Assembly: GCA_017590115.1 (NCBI GenBank)
Contig: JAGGNK010011225.1
Span: 1,055,387-1,119,386, forward strand
Length of the DNA: 64,000 bases
DNA from: Montifringilla adamsi
Lineage: Eukaryota > Chordata > Aves > Passeriformes > Passeridae
Direction: 5' to 3'
Part shown: piece after piece, positions 24,338 through 35,449 of the stretch
Position numbering within the stretch: position 1 is the first letter of the stretch
Layout: each line of letters begins with the position of its first letter
The notes under the pieces: model-generated
The model's database searches: none
Seen by the model: the letters and a program-made list of their open reading frames with translations, nothing else
Told to the model about the DNA's origin: nothing
Position numbers and translations under genes: made by a program

Positions 24338-24419
24338 TGGAAGGTGTCCCTGCCCATGGAAGGGTGGAGGAACCAGCTGACCTTTAAGGTCTCTTCCAAA
24401 ATAAACCATTCTGTGACTG
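24338..24419 (+). mobile_element. CR1 LINE 3' tip, plus strand (about 80 bp)
   Basis: GGAAGGTGTCCCTGCCCATG is followed by AGCTGACCTTTAAGGTCTCT and then TTCCAAAATAAACCATTCTG. This follows the sense 3' end of CR1, where the consensus reads GACCTTTAAGGTCCCTTCCA and AACCATTCTATGA. Only the terminal 3' UTR is left, so the insertion was truncated almost at its end. Orientation is opposite to the larger CR1 copies in the window. Confidence 0.88.
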
Positions 24420-27400
24420 CGTTTCTTTGTAGGTTGGAAGAGTGGATAGGCCACCTTTGACATCTGCTTTGCTGCCAAGGCTAGAAAAATAGCTCTGAAT
24501 GAGAACATCTGTGAGCTTGAGTGTAGCCAAATACAATCAGACAAGAACTAAGAAATCATATCTGCCATGTTTGTGACCTTTCATATACATTCATATCCAA
24601 GCAGCAAATTCAGAAAAATGTTGTTTATTCATGCTGCATGCAAAAATAGGGGAAAAATTGAATTAAATTATTGGTAAAAAGAAGTAAAACAAGTGAGTCA
24701 GTCATCTGGTCAAGAAACATACCAGAAAGCAAGATCAAGGGTGTAGGTACTAAGAAGATTGCTAATCGACACTAACCTCTGCAGTGTCGTGTAAGTCTGG
24801 ATGTTTATTTTCAGTTAAACTGATGCAGAGGGCATTGTGCATATCCCTTTCTTGGAATTTGCATGATCAATTATGCAATCAAAGTAATTTTCATAGAATA
24901 TTTAAAGAGTTTTTAAAGGTAAAAAGTTTCATGTGTTGTCTTAATCCTTAATTACATTTTGTGTATAAAATTTTCTTCACACACAGTATCAAATGCAACA
25001 AGATATTTTGGTGCCTGCTCTCTTCCGTGCAACCAGCCTGCTTCTCTGGCTGTTGCTGTTGGCTTCTGCTTCAGCCTGCCTTTGCCAACAAGCCTCTCAT
25101 CGTTCTCCCTGGACCACTGCAAAACAGGCAGTCACAGCCACAACTGACTACAATTAACTCTGCCTTCCTCAGAATTCCTCAGGCTTTGTTTGCCCTTTGT
25201 TAGCCCTTTGCCTAGCTATGGATTTTTCATTTAAAAAGTAGTTTTTAAAAATAATTTAATACCATATATATTTATCTACTGGGAATTTATTATTTTTAAA
25301 GAGACCTAAGCTTCAACACAAATGGAGAAGTCTGGACAATATTTGTGACAAGATAATCTACAAATATGCATAAATTAAAAAACTTCCTATACAGAATATA
25401 TAAAGACATAAATTCAGCTTTCATGCTTTCAAATATTTCAGAGGTATTACATAGGAGTAAGAATTTTTTTTAAAAAAACAAGTTACAATAAAAAGGTGGG
25501 GTTTTTTTCATAACTGATAATAATAGTATTGATTTTATATTCAACACAATTCTCAGAATGGCATCTTTGTGTTTTTTTCTAAGAAGCAAAATGATTACAG
25601 ATTTTTCTATGATGCAGGCTATTGTGAAACTTAACCAATTATTTGTACTTTCTCCAATGCCTAATTTGCAATTTTTAGCCTCTGCTATTTTAAATTCTCA
25701 TTGGATTTCTGATTGAACCTTCTCATCCTAAACATCCACAGGCTGTCAGGTGTTCCAAAATGATCTTTTGGAACAATATCAAGACTATTTCCTGAAAAAA
25801 AAAACTGATAATACCTGATGTCTGCAATTGTTTTATATTTCTGGTTCCTTTCTTGAGATTCAAAACTACCTTCAAATTGATTTTTTTTTTTCTTGATTTG
25901 TTCTTCTGGTTGGTTGGACACAGGGTAAAAATCCTCTGTAAAGCACCAGAGCAGAAAAGTGTGTGGGAAGAGTACATCAATTTTGTCAGGTAACACCTTC
26001 AATCAGGCAGGCACTGAGATTTAGGAACAAGAGTCAGCCTTATTGATCATGCCTCCATTTTCTTTCATTGCTTTGATTTTTTTCCCATGAATGACAGACA
26101 CATTTCCTTATTTTTCTCTCTCCTTCATCTTCTTACATCCTCAAGGAGAATCTGTGAAGAGAATCAGATGTTTCCTTTCATCTCTGAAGGCATCTCAAAA
26201 TCATGTGGAGGTAACATTTTTTTTTCCTGTGGATAAGTGAATATATTTACTTTGATTAGATATTCTCCAGTAGAATCCTGTTTGGAACAAAGTGTTCCAT
26301 AAGAGCAAAGGAAGTACAAGAATAAACAGTAAAGAAAATAACTGTGCTGGATTGCAACTGTAGCCTCTTTCTCACAGTTCTGGTCTGGATGTCTCAGAGG
26401 CTGATTCACTACATCCTAAAGCAGGTAATTGCTTTTCCCAAAAGTGATGCACTGTTAGGAGTACTACTGGCTGCCTCTCTGGAAAGGGCTCATAAATGCA
26501 ATCATAAGAGGAATAAGAAAAGAAGGCATGCCTTCCTTCTAGCAAAATTCTGAATCTGTCTCATGAATTTTTACTCAATCACTTGATATTAAGACTTTCT
26601 TTGCCCTGTGTGTTCTTCAATTCTCTTTTCCTCACTGCTTGTACTATGGTGTGCGACTCCTCCCTTTCTTCTCCCTTACTCAGTCTTAATGGACAGTTAA
26701 ATGTTAGTGTAGCTCTGGGAGAAAAAGTCTTGTCTGGAAGCAAGAATTCTCATAATTTATGACAACTGTCAAAACTTCAGGCACAGTGCTTTTAAAAGTC
26801 TTTGCTGATAAAAGCTCCCACTTACAATAAAGTCTGACCTGTGTGAGTGGTACAGTGAATTTTTGAGCTTAGCTTCCATGCCTGAGGGGGACCGCAAAAT
26901 CGGGGGCCTCTGAGAATTTAAAGACATGATGACTTGTGCCACAAGACTAGGTTTCTTCCATTTTGGGGTAAAATTCAGCTTTTTGTAAAATGTCAAACCT
27001 CATAAAATGCCAGACAGAAAATATTTTGATGAAGTCAATTGACATGTTAAGAAACTGAATGCTTCTTTGAACAGGTTTTTTCTTTCTCAGTAAGAATGTA
27101 CTTTTTTGAGAAAAAAAATTATTTTTTCCTGAAAGGTATTTCTTCTAGGCAATTCTTCCAGTGGGGAGTGTTGCCAGTTTAATGATGGACTGTGCTCTGA
27201 GTCACCTGTCAGTGGGCCCAAACAGACAGGAAAGATATTTACTATACGCACGTGTTAAAACTGAAACATTGTGTTTCTTGCATTCATGATGAAAGCCCAT
27301 TTGGTCTGTGACATTAGGAGTAGATATCGTCACACCTTTAGAGCAGTACTATTTACTGTTTTCCTAATTAATCTGTAAGCATTTTGTACTATTTCAGTGT

Positions 27401-29542
27401 AATGTATTTTTCTGCCAGGACCTACAGATCTAATCTTAAAAACTTTATTTTAATATTGACATTGAAAAAGATGTTATTGGAGTCGTAATTCTTATACAAT
27501 TGGCTACAATTTTTCTGCTTCTATTTATGCTCCAATGCATAGCTATATTCCACAGTCTTTAAATGTGATTCTCTAATTTTTGTCTCGATTCCAGAAGCCA
27601 TCAAAAGTGAAAGATACATGCAGTGAATTAGATATCAGACCTTAAAACACAAACTTCAAAAGCTGCCTGATCTCTTAGTGATTGGATGTAAATGTCAAGA
27701 CTAAAAAGATCCAGCAAAGCAATATTGTTTCCCTCTTAAGAATAACTCGAGACTTGCACTGAGAGTTGTGAGACGGCTGTGATTTTCCCCACCTATTTTA
27801 TCTATCCGGCCTAAAACAAAGGAGAGCAGGAATGTCCTCGGTTCGTTCTTCCATGGCTAGAGAAGTCACCCGGAATGCAGGGGACAAATAATGGAAATGC
27901 CACAGGTGCTTGAGGGGACATAAAGACTGGGTAATGTTTTTCACTGTAGTGTCCTTAGTTCCAAGTAATGTGGTATTTCATGGTTGGCATTCTCTCAGCC
28001 TCTGTTACTGAAACTATTGCAGGTCACATTAAAAAAAAATGCATATTTATTTTCAGAGTGAAAATAGAATGGGTACTTTGGTAATAAGGGTATGTGGGAT
28101 GCTTATTCAGTGATGAAGGAGACCTTGGTTTCTGTTTCAGGTAATTTTAAAACTTTTTATAGAAAACATAGAGAAAGCAGCTGGTGAATTGGAAGAATCT
28201 TCAGAACAGTCTACAGCCCTGTGATTGGACTTGAATGTTGGAGAAATAACCCATCATGAAAGAGAAAGATTTGAAAGGAACTCAGAACTGGGGAAATTAC
28301 TTTAGCTATCAGGGCACTATTCCAAAGAAGAAGCCACACGAATCAAACTGATTTGTATATCCCGAGCGATGACACTTAAGTGGTGGTCTTAACTGGTATC
28401 TTTGATGTTAAAATACTTTGTGCATACATAACATATTTTGTAAATAAGCAAAGCTGATAACCATAAGGAACAGTTCTTAAACTAATTTTGGTTTAGTTCA
28501 AAATTCTGTTTCCCAAGGTAGGAAATAGGGATGAAACCATGCTTTCTCTTTTCTTCCTACCTCCATTTTATAGAGAACATTTTGAGCTGGGCAAACAGCT
28601 TTACTGAGACACTAATGGCTGAATGTAGAGAGCAGACTCATCCAGGCACATGAGCCTGCAGGAAAAGATAGGATGAGTTCCAGACACTGAAGCTCTTAAA
28701 AGTGTCAGACTCTTGACAAGTGATTTCAGTGCCTGATCCTGCTGCATGTGAAGTGATGCTTTAATTTGCAATTGAATGACAAAGTCCTCAAATCATCCTT
28801 ATCTCCTGAGTAATTGAAGAAAGACTCTGCAGTGTAAAAAACTCATTATAATTCTTCTGTGTCATTTTGCACCTTTACAAAGAATTTGTTATCATTACCT
28901 TGCTTTCTGGCATATTTTTATTAGCACTGAGCTGCAAATATGAGATGCACACCTAGATTATGTACTTGTATTTACAGATGAAATGGAAGATTAAAAAGAG
29001 AATTCGTATTGCATCTGTGCTAATTCTGCAGAGCCTCTCTGCCATTGATCTTTACACTTTATAATAGTTTCTTTCAAGCTCTGATGAGAAAATAAAATAT
29101 GACCATTCTTTGTGTTATTTGTTGCTGTCCATACTAGAGGAAGAGATTACTTCATAGTCATTTTACAAGAGGAGATTAATCTAATGAAGTAATTAGAGTA
29201 AGTTAAGATGAAATCTTAAATGAGAATCTTTAAAATGGGAGACAGAATATTTTTTATTGTCTGGTGTGCATCTCTGCATTTCCTGGAGCTGGAGAATGCT
29301 AATCTTTGAGAGCTTCCTGCCATGTTAGAATTTAAAAGCAGAGCTGGAAGCCTTTCTAAAGAATGATTTCTTTCTTTTAGAAATTTGAGAAAGGGATGGC
29401 GGTAACTGAGACTTCCATTGGTAGAAAGTAGATTGCGAATTATGGCAGCTCTTAGAGAATTATCTGCACATGCAGTGGGGTACATCCACGATAGGCTATG
29501 AGTAAATTTTGGCTAAGCAAAGGAGCTGTCATGACTGCTTAA

Positions 29543-29560
29543 TTTTTTTTTTTTTTTTTT
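29543..29560. repeat. Poly-T run (T18)
   Basis: An uninterrupted T run followed by CCCAG, which happens to look like a splice acceptor. No exon downstream is convincing. Confidence 0.9.
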
Positions 29561-29986
29561 CCCAGAGTATGTGACAGAAAGTAAGACATACCAGCATATT
29601 CTCTCCATTGTTTGTGATATAATTTTACAAGTTACCATGGGAATATAACACACACAGGAATATAAACCCACAAGGAATGATGAAAAAGTTGAGAAAGCAT
29701 TAGGGTCTGAAGGAATCTGAGGTCTCTCTTCTGGAAGGGTGGAGCTCCATGACCTCATGTACCTCAAGTCTCAACCTGTGACTGGATGCATCAAAGGGTG
29801 AATTTAAAGGAGAATGTCTTAGCAGTGGAAGTGTAGGAATCCCTTTGTTATTCTCTGGATGACCTGAAACATGATCCAGGCTGAGTTGTGTAGCTTTGGG
29901 ATAGAATAAAAACATATATTGGATCTAAAGCATTTTATTTTCTTATTTTTTATCTCTTGTTATTTTTTCTTTCTTTCTGACTGCAG

Positions 29987-30055
29987 TCTTTTCCCTGCAT
30001 GAAATGTTTACACTGATCTCAGACCCTAGACTGTTGAATTCCAAATATGTTCTGG
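29987..30055 (+). other. Candidate 69-bp exon (speculative)
   Basis: The acceptor side is strong: a pyrimidine stretch with TTTCTTTCTGACTGCAG, including a branch-point-like CTGAC, ends at 29986. The donor is TCTGG|GTAAGTCC. The 69 bases are open in a single frame, the one starting with the last two bases of a codon. It reads FSLHEMFTLISDPRLLNSKY and then VL, and ends one base into the next codon. The other two frames have stops. Start and end phases equal those of the candidate at 9521-9556, so the two could be joined in frame. No family is recognised. Chance remains a serious alternative, because acceptors and donors of this quality are frequent in T-rich DNA. Confidence 0.27.
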
Positions 30056-31186
30056 GTAAGTCCTGTTTTCCCTTATTGTCATTCTTCCTTGGAGATAAAG
30101 CAGCAGTAGGTCTTTATTTTAGTTTATAATGATAAATTATGTATAGTGTCTCCACTTTTTCTCTGCTTTTAACAACTAACTGTGATAAATTTGCACCACA
30201 TTTTGTTACTTTGTGATCTTAAGGCTGTGGTGCAGTGGCTTCTCTGCATTCCTTAGAGAATTTAATCTCCATGTCATCCCTTGTTCTGCAAGTGTATGTG
30301 TAAAAGAAGTTTTGGTTGCATGAAGGGAGGGATTTTATTCTTCACAGGAACTTTTTCCTGAGTGACAGCATTTTTTCTATGTCTATGCTGAATTGGTCTA
30401 TTTGCACTGGAACATAAAAAATGAGTCAAAAGTTAAAAATGTTACAAGGTAGTTATTGGTTTGGCTCTTAAGGCTTTTACTTTTTTAAATTTGTGACTAC
30501 CAAGTACCAGTCTGTGCAAAATATTGCTCAGTGCAGAGGGGAAGCATTGAAAGGGAACAGAAACCACCTTGTGATCCTAGTGATGTTTATACCCTTTATA
30601 TTCCAGAAGTTACGAGGTTTGGAAATAGAGCTTCTCTGTCAGTAAGTGACATCTCTGTTCCCCCAGGCTGAGGAAGTTCTGCTTGGATATACTCTGAAGC
30701 ATGGCCTGTTCAGGACCCTACCTGTGGAAATGGATGCCTTTATAAAATGCCTTGTATGTACAGTAGCTGAGGATTTGGTTTTACCTTATTTAGTGTTAGA
30801 AAACATTTGGTTCTTGGGGATTTGATAATTCAGTTGAGAACTGCACCTTTTGACTTGTTTGAATTTGTGTTAATTTTATTTTCATGCTTTGTAATAAGTT
30901 TTATTAATTGGGGGTGGCAGGTTTAGCTGTATTTTAAATTTGAAAATGATGCAGACTAAATCAAATGAAAATAATTTCTTAATTATTTTTTGCTTGTTTG
31001 AGGGTAAGCAGTATAATATTTGCCTCATGGGAGTGATAGGTCTCTGCACAACTGCCATGGCACATAGACTTTTTGGTAAATATGGACGGTTGCAAAGTGA
31101 AGTAAACTTTAATATCTTGTTGAGCATGGACACATAATATTTTAGAATTGTTTTCTGAAACTTGAATGATGGTGACTTTGGAAAAC

Positions 31187-31760
31187 TTCCATTGTTTAAC
31201 CCCAGCTGGCAACTCAGCCTCACATAGCCACCTGCTCACTCTGTCACGATTGTTTGAGGGAAAGAATTAGGATAACAAATACAAGAACCCTCCTGGGTTG
31301 AGGTAAAACAGCTTAATAGATAAAGTCATGCACACAAGCAAAGCAGAAAAAAAGAATTCATTCACCATTTCCCATGGGCAGTCATTGCCAGGAAAGCAGG
31401 GGTCTTTTCCCTGTAACAGTGGCTTGGGAAGACAAACACCATCACTCCAAATGTCCTTCTTCTTTCCCTACCAATGTATGCTGAGCATGATTCCATATGG
31501 TATGGAATGTCTCTTGGATCAAGTGGGGTCATCTTTTCCCACTGTGTCATCTCCCACTCTTGTACCACCCCAGCCTCTTTGCCAGTGGGGTGGGGTGAGA
31601 GGGAGAAAAAGTCTTGACTCTGTGTAAGGAGTCCTCACTGCTCAGCAGCAATGAAGACTTTGAATTATCAACAGCATTTCCAGCAGAAATACAAAACATG
31701 CTCCCATACCAGCTACTGGGAAGGAAGTTAACTCTACCCAGCACAAAACCAAATTACTCA
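31187..31760 (-). mobile_element. Solo LTR, ERVL-like avian family, minus strand
   Basis: Read on the plus strand, it begins with TTCCATTGTTTAACCCC, then GGGTTGAGGTAAAACAGC, CAAGCAAAGCAGAA, GGGAAGACAAACACCATCAC, CCATATGGTATGGAATGTCT, AAGTCTTGACTCTGTGTAAG and GTTAACTCTACCCAGC. This is the reverse complement of a well-known avian ERVL-type LTR that opens with TG and GGCTGGGATAGAGTTAA-like wording. The same family lies in the opposite orientation at 58880-59473. No retroviral coding sequence or second LTR is next to it, so it is a solo LTR, presumably left by LTR-LTR recombination. TATA and polyadenylation signals are degenerate. Edges are accurate to about 5 bp, and I see no matching target duplication. 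Confidence 0.87.
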
Positions 31761-34700
31761 TGCAACTGCACCTTTAAATTTGGAGAAAGTGCTGCACATA
31801 TCTTTGTCTCATCTGTACAGGGCAGATATATGCATGCCATCACCATCAAATGATAGAAATGAGTTTGTGAGGAATTGATTAAAAAGTCACCCCAGCTATA
31901 ACATCTTGCTCCCAAGGTAAGTGGGACAGGAGACACAGTCCCTCCTCTTTGCCACTGGGATAATGTTAGAAGGATGATTACCAGCCCTGGGTTCAGCTCT
32001 TCTGGGCAAGATAACATCATCTGTGACTATCCTGTGGTGTGCTTTCCATTGTGCTTTCCACCCCACTTCAGGGCAACATAGGTCATTCTGAACCAGGCTC
32101 ATGCATTGCTGACTAAGTTAATAAAGTAGATGAAGTTTATATCTTGTTATTACTTTATCTCTGAACAGTCTTTGCCTCTCAGATGCACTGTGATTTGGGT
32201 TGGATTTAAAGAAGATGGCCAAATTAATGAATAAATTTCAAGAATCTGGCCTAATTATACAGCTGTCCTTAATCTAGGTGCTCTCCTGGAGTGTTCTTGC
32301 AAGTGATTCCCTGGGCAACTGTATCTCTGTGCAAGGCCCCCATGTTAAATACCTTAGATTGAATGACTTGACCACCTCTGCAAATGTGCTATAAGGATTG
32401 CTGAACATAACTGGAGATACATATGCCCTGCATGGGTGAAAAACATATTTATTTCTATTTTTTTGAGATCTTAATCCATCTTTTCATAGCTCTCTGCGAC
32501 TGAGTTGCCGCATGCTGGATAGTTGCTGTGGTACAATAAATAGTAAGGAACTGTTGCTGCTTAAAGATTACAAAATTGTTATTCTTCTTGAAAAGTCTTG
32601 GTTTTGAAAAATCAAAGGCCAGTGAAGATATAATAAATAGATATTGATCATTAAATTAATTTTATGAACTTTATTTCAGTCAGAGACTGTGACTAGAAAG
32701 CTGCAAAACTGGTGAAATAGCTGTGTCTTGCTGTGCTTCCAGATTTGTGTTTGTATAGGAGGAGCATTGATTTATACCAAGAATTTCAGCCAGCTTCAGT
32801 CAGGTTGTAGGCTCTTCTTGTCACTCAGTAATGACTTTCTTATCACAGAGGACCAGAAGAGCTCTTGTCAATATTTTTAGATAAGAATAGTCTCTGGTGC
32901 AGTGGGTCACCAGCCATCACTGCCTCTTCTGGGTGGTTCTGCTGTCAGCTTAGTTCTTCTGGAGTGTTTCTCATCCAAGCAGGTTGGAGATGCCTAAACC
33001 AATCAGAGAGTTCTTATGGGCCCCCACTCTGGTTATGGGAAAAGATCTTGGGGTCACTGATAGCACCAATGCTCTTAATATTTTTTCTTCAGCATTGCCA
33101 TTTAGATAAGTCTTATAATATTTGGTCCCTGATGCCTCTAATAATAGGCAGCAATGTTCCTTTCACCATCTCTGCAACTGCAGCAGGAGTGACATGTTAC
33201 AGATCTGTTCACTTGTGCTGTCAAAGTCTAGATCACTCAGAGGTGAAGTTCTGGCTAGTAGAAAGGCTGTGGAGCGAAATGTTAAGGAATTAATTTTCAA
33301 TATGATTCTCTGCATAGGGCAGTAACATGCAAAGATACATAGCTGAGATACATAAATAGAAATTATTTTGGCATGGTGTGTGAAAGTGCATTCAGAAGCC
33401 CATCTCTATTTACTGCATCAATATTTAATGCACCCAGTAATTTTTGAAGGGAATTTTACAAGAGATGTTCAGCAATCTGTTGTTACACACCTGCCTGGCT
33501 TGGCAATGGAGATGAGTAAAGCAGATACCTCTCGCATGGACTGCTGACCTCCAAGTGATTTTCTGCACAGCAGAACTTCTACTAGCCAACCTACAGGAGA
33601 AGTCCAGTCTATTTCTTGAGTAGGAAATGATGTTATGAAGAACACAGAGAAAAAATAGTGGTGTTTTCAAAAGGACCAAGATTTCATCTCAATGAATTTA
33701 AGTCTGTGTCTGGGACTTTGCCTCTCAGGAAGACTGCTTGGCTCTCATTTACTTTATTATGTATTCATTGCATATTTACTAGCTTGACCTTAAGTCCAGA
33801 CTCTAGCAACATGGTTTTGTTGAACTTCTTGAGTATTTGGCCAGCTTGTTTTGAATGCATCGATTATTGTAGAATATATTCATAGTATCATGGAGTTATG
33901 CAATCTGAGAAGGTAATATGAGACTCTGCTCTGGATTACGTGATTGATTCCCTTTTTTGCTGTCAGTATAATTATTCATCAGGTTAGATCTTCCAAGTGG
34001 GTCAAGAGGTTTAGTAGCAGCTTGATTCTCAGGATGTATTCATATTTGCAGTCAGTTGTCATGACTCTCGTCAAGTCCAAGGAACAGAGATTTAGGCTTA
34101 GACACAGGAGCTCTCAGTTTTATTTCTGTCTTTCACAGTGCCTTGGAAACTGAAATTATGAAACTAAGCTTCTGTCTATCTGGTTTCCTTTCCCTCCCAT
34201 TTTTATGTGCTTTGCAAGTCAACTGTGGCTTTGTGCTCTTTGCAGTGGCCATTTCTGAGTGGTGTAGGGCATTCCCCTGGGGAAGGACCTCTGGATGTGT
34301 TGGTGTGAGATACTGTGGCTCAGGTGAAAGGCTTGTGGGGTGTGGCAGGAATGGCTCCCCCCCCACCCCAGCATGGGGTTTGTGCTGTGACTCTCACTGT
34401 GTGTTACATGCACACCGTGTTTAATCCTGGCTGCTCTCACCTCCAAGGACCTAAGGTAATGCAAATAACAATCACAGGGTCTTTTCCTCTGAGAGCTTAA
34501 AAATGTGTTGCTTTAACACTGCAGAAACTGACAAGAGTGTCTGTATCTTTGTTCTTGTGGCTTTGGTGAGTTGGATGAGGTTTACTCCTGGGACTGAAAA
34601 GATGGTTTAAAAAGGCTCTTTTGAGGACTTAGCTTCACAGAATTATTTAAATCACAATGCAGCTTTTAAGGTACACTGGTTGTATTTAGTATTTTGAATT

Positions 34701-35380
34701 ATGTTTAATGATTTCTGTTTTCCTCTTGCACATACTTATTTTTATCATGAGTTTTGCTCTGTATTTAAAAGCCTGGGGTGCTTTCACAGACAGGTGCTAA
34801 ATAAATAAAGTACATTCTTATTTTAATAAGCTGCAGCAGGGCAGCAATTAGAAAATTCTGTGTGTTCATACTATCTTTTTAATTGTTCATATTGCCAGGA
34901 TTTACTGTTCAGGGAAAAGGTAGAGCAGAAAGGAACTTCCCTGTGGGAAAGAGAACCTGCCACCTTGCTCTATATGCATACTGAAGAAATTTTTTCCCAA
35001 AGACCTTAAAATAGATGCAATAGGTTATACATACATATATATCTCCAAGCTTTCTCTTCCTGTCTCTTGCAATAATGTGGAAAGCATAACGAGCAGCAGA
35101 TAAATGTTTGGCTAATACGGGATATTTCAGGAATCTGGTGAGACCAGTTAGTGATGGCAATACAGCCATGCAGGAAAACATTTTGAGCTGTGATCAAAAT
35201 GTATGTCATGAGCATACAGGCAGGAGTGTTTCCATTATGCCTTGCATTAAACACCTGAATCAAACAATTATGAAGGGTCAGAAATGTTCTGTTAGCTGAT
35301 ATTCTTCTGGTTATTTGTTATTGCTGCAAACCTCTGCATTTCCAAAAGCAAGCTGGTCTTGAAAGAAAAAATATCAAAAT
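31761..35380. other. Single-copy sequence with GC-richer patches, no gene recognised
   Basis: GC-richer patches occur at about 31890-32100 and 34230-34460. Neither carries a frame resembling a known protein, and neither matches a repeat I can name. A perfect octamer-type ATGCAAAT lies at 34459-34466. A possible acceptor-donor pair at 34525-34565 (41 nt) is too short to call. Open frames such as 32865-33293 (142 codons, plus) show no domain. Confidence 0.5.
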
Positions 35381-35449
35381 AAGGGGGGTTGGAACTAAAT
35401 GATCCTTAAGGCCCGTTGCAACCCAAATAATTTAATGAATCTATGAATA
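35381..35449 (+). mobile_element. CR1 LINE 3' tip, plus strand (about 70 bp)
   Basis: GGGGGGTTGGAACTAAATGA, CCTTAAGGCCCGTTGCAACC and then CAAATAATTTAATGAATCTA, with a final CTATGAATA. This is the last part of a CR1 3' UTR in sense orientation, including the short terminal repeat related to ATTCTATGA. The rest of the element is absent, the extreme form of 5' truncation. Confidence 0.9.

Larger units (their letters stand above)
24420..31186. other. Single-copy sequence with a few exon-like or conserved-looking spots
   Basis: No gene is recognised. Points of note are a cluster of CpG dinucleotides at about 27740-27930, a palindromic CACTTAAGTG at 28373, and exon-like signals at 29987-30055 and 30607-30825, described separately. 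The rest is AT-rich with homopolymer tracts. Open frames such as 25685-26002 and 30882-31223 (minus) are K- and N-rich or otherwise unlike known proteins. Confidence 0.5.

Noticed and set aside
32865..33293. 142-codon open frame, plus strand
   Set aside because: W-, C- and S-rich with no domain. It overlaps another open frame and shows no transcript signal.
33870..33930. TCATAGTATCATGGAG resembling an inverted CR1 terminus
   Set aside because: The following bases do not continue into the CR1 3' UTR, so the match is only to a short A/T-rich word.
34525..34565. 41-bp plus-strand exon-like segment after AACACTGCAG with a TTTG|GTGAGT donor
   Set aside because: Two frames are open, but the length is not a multiple of three and the segment is too short to separate from chance.
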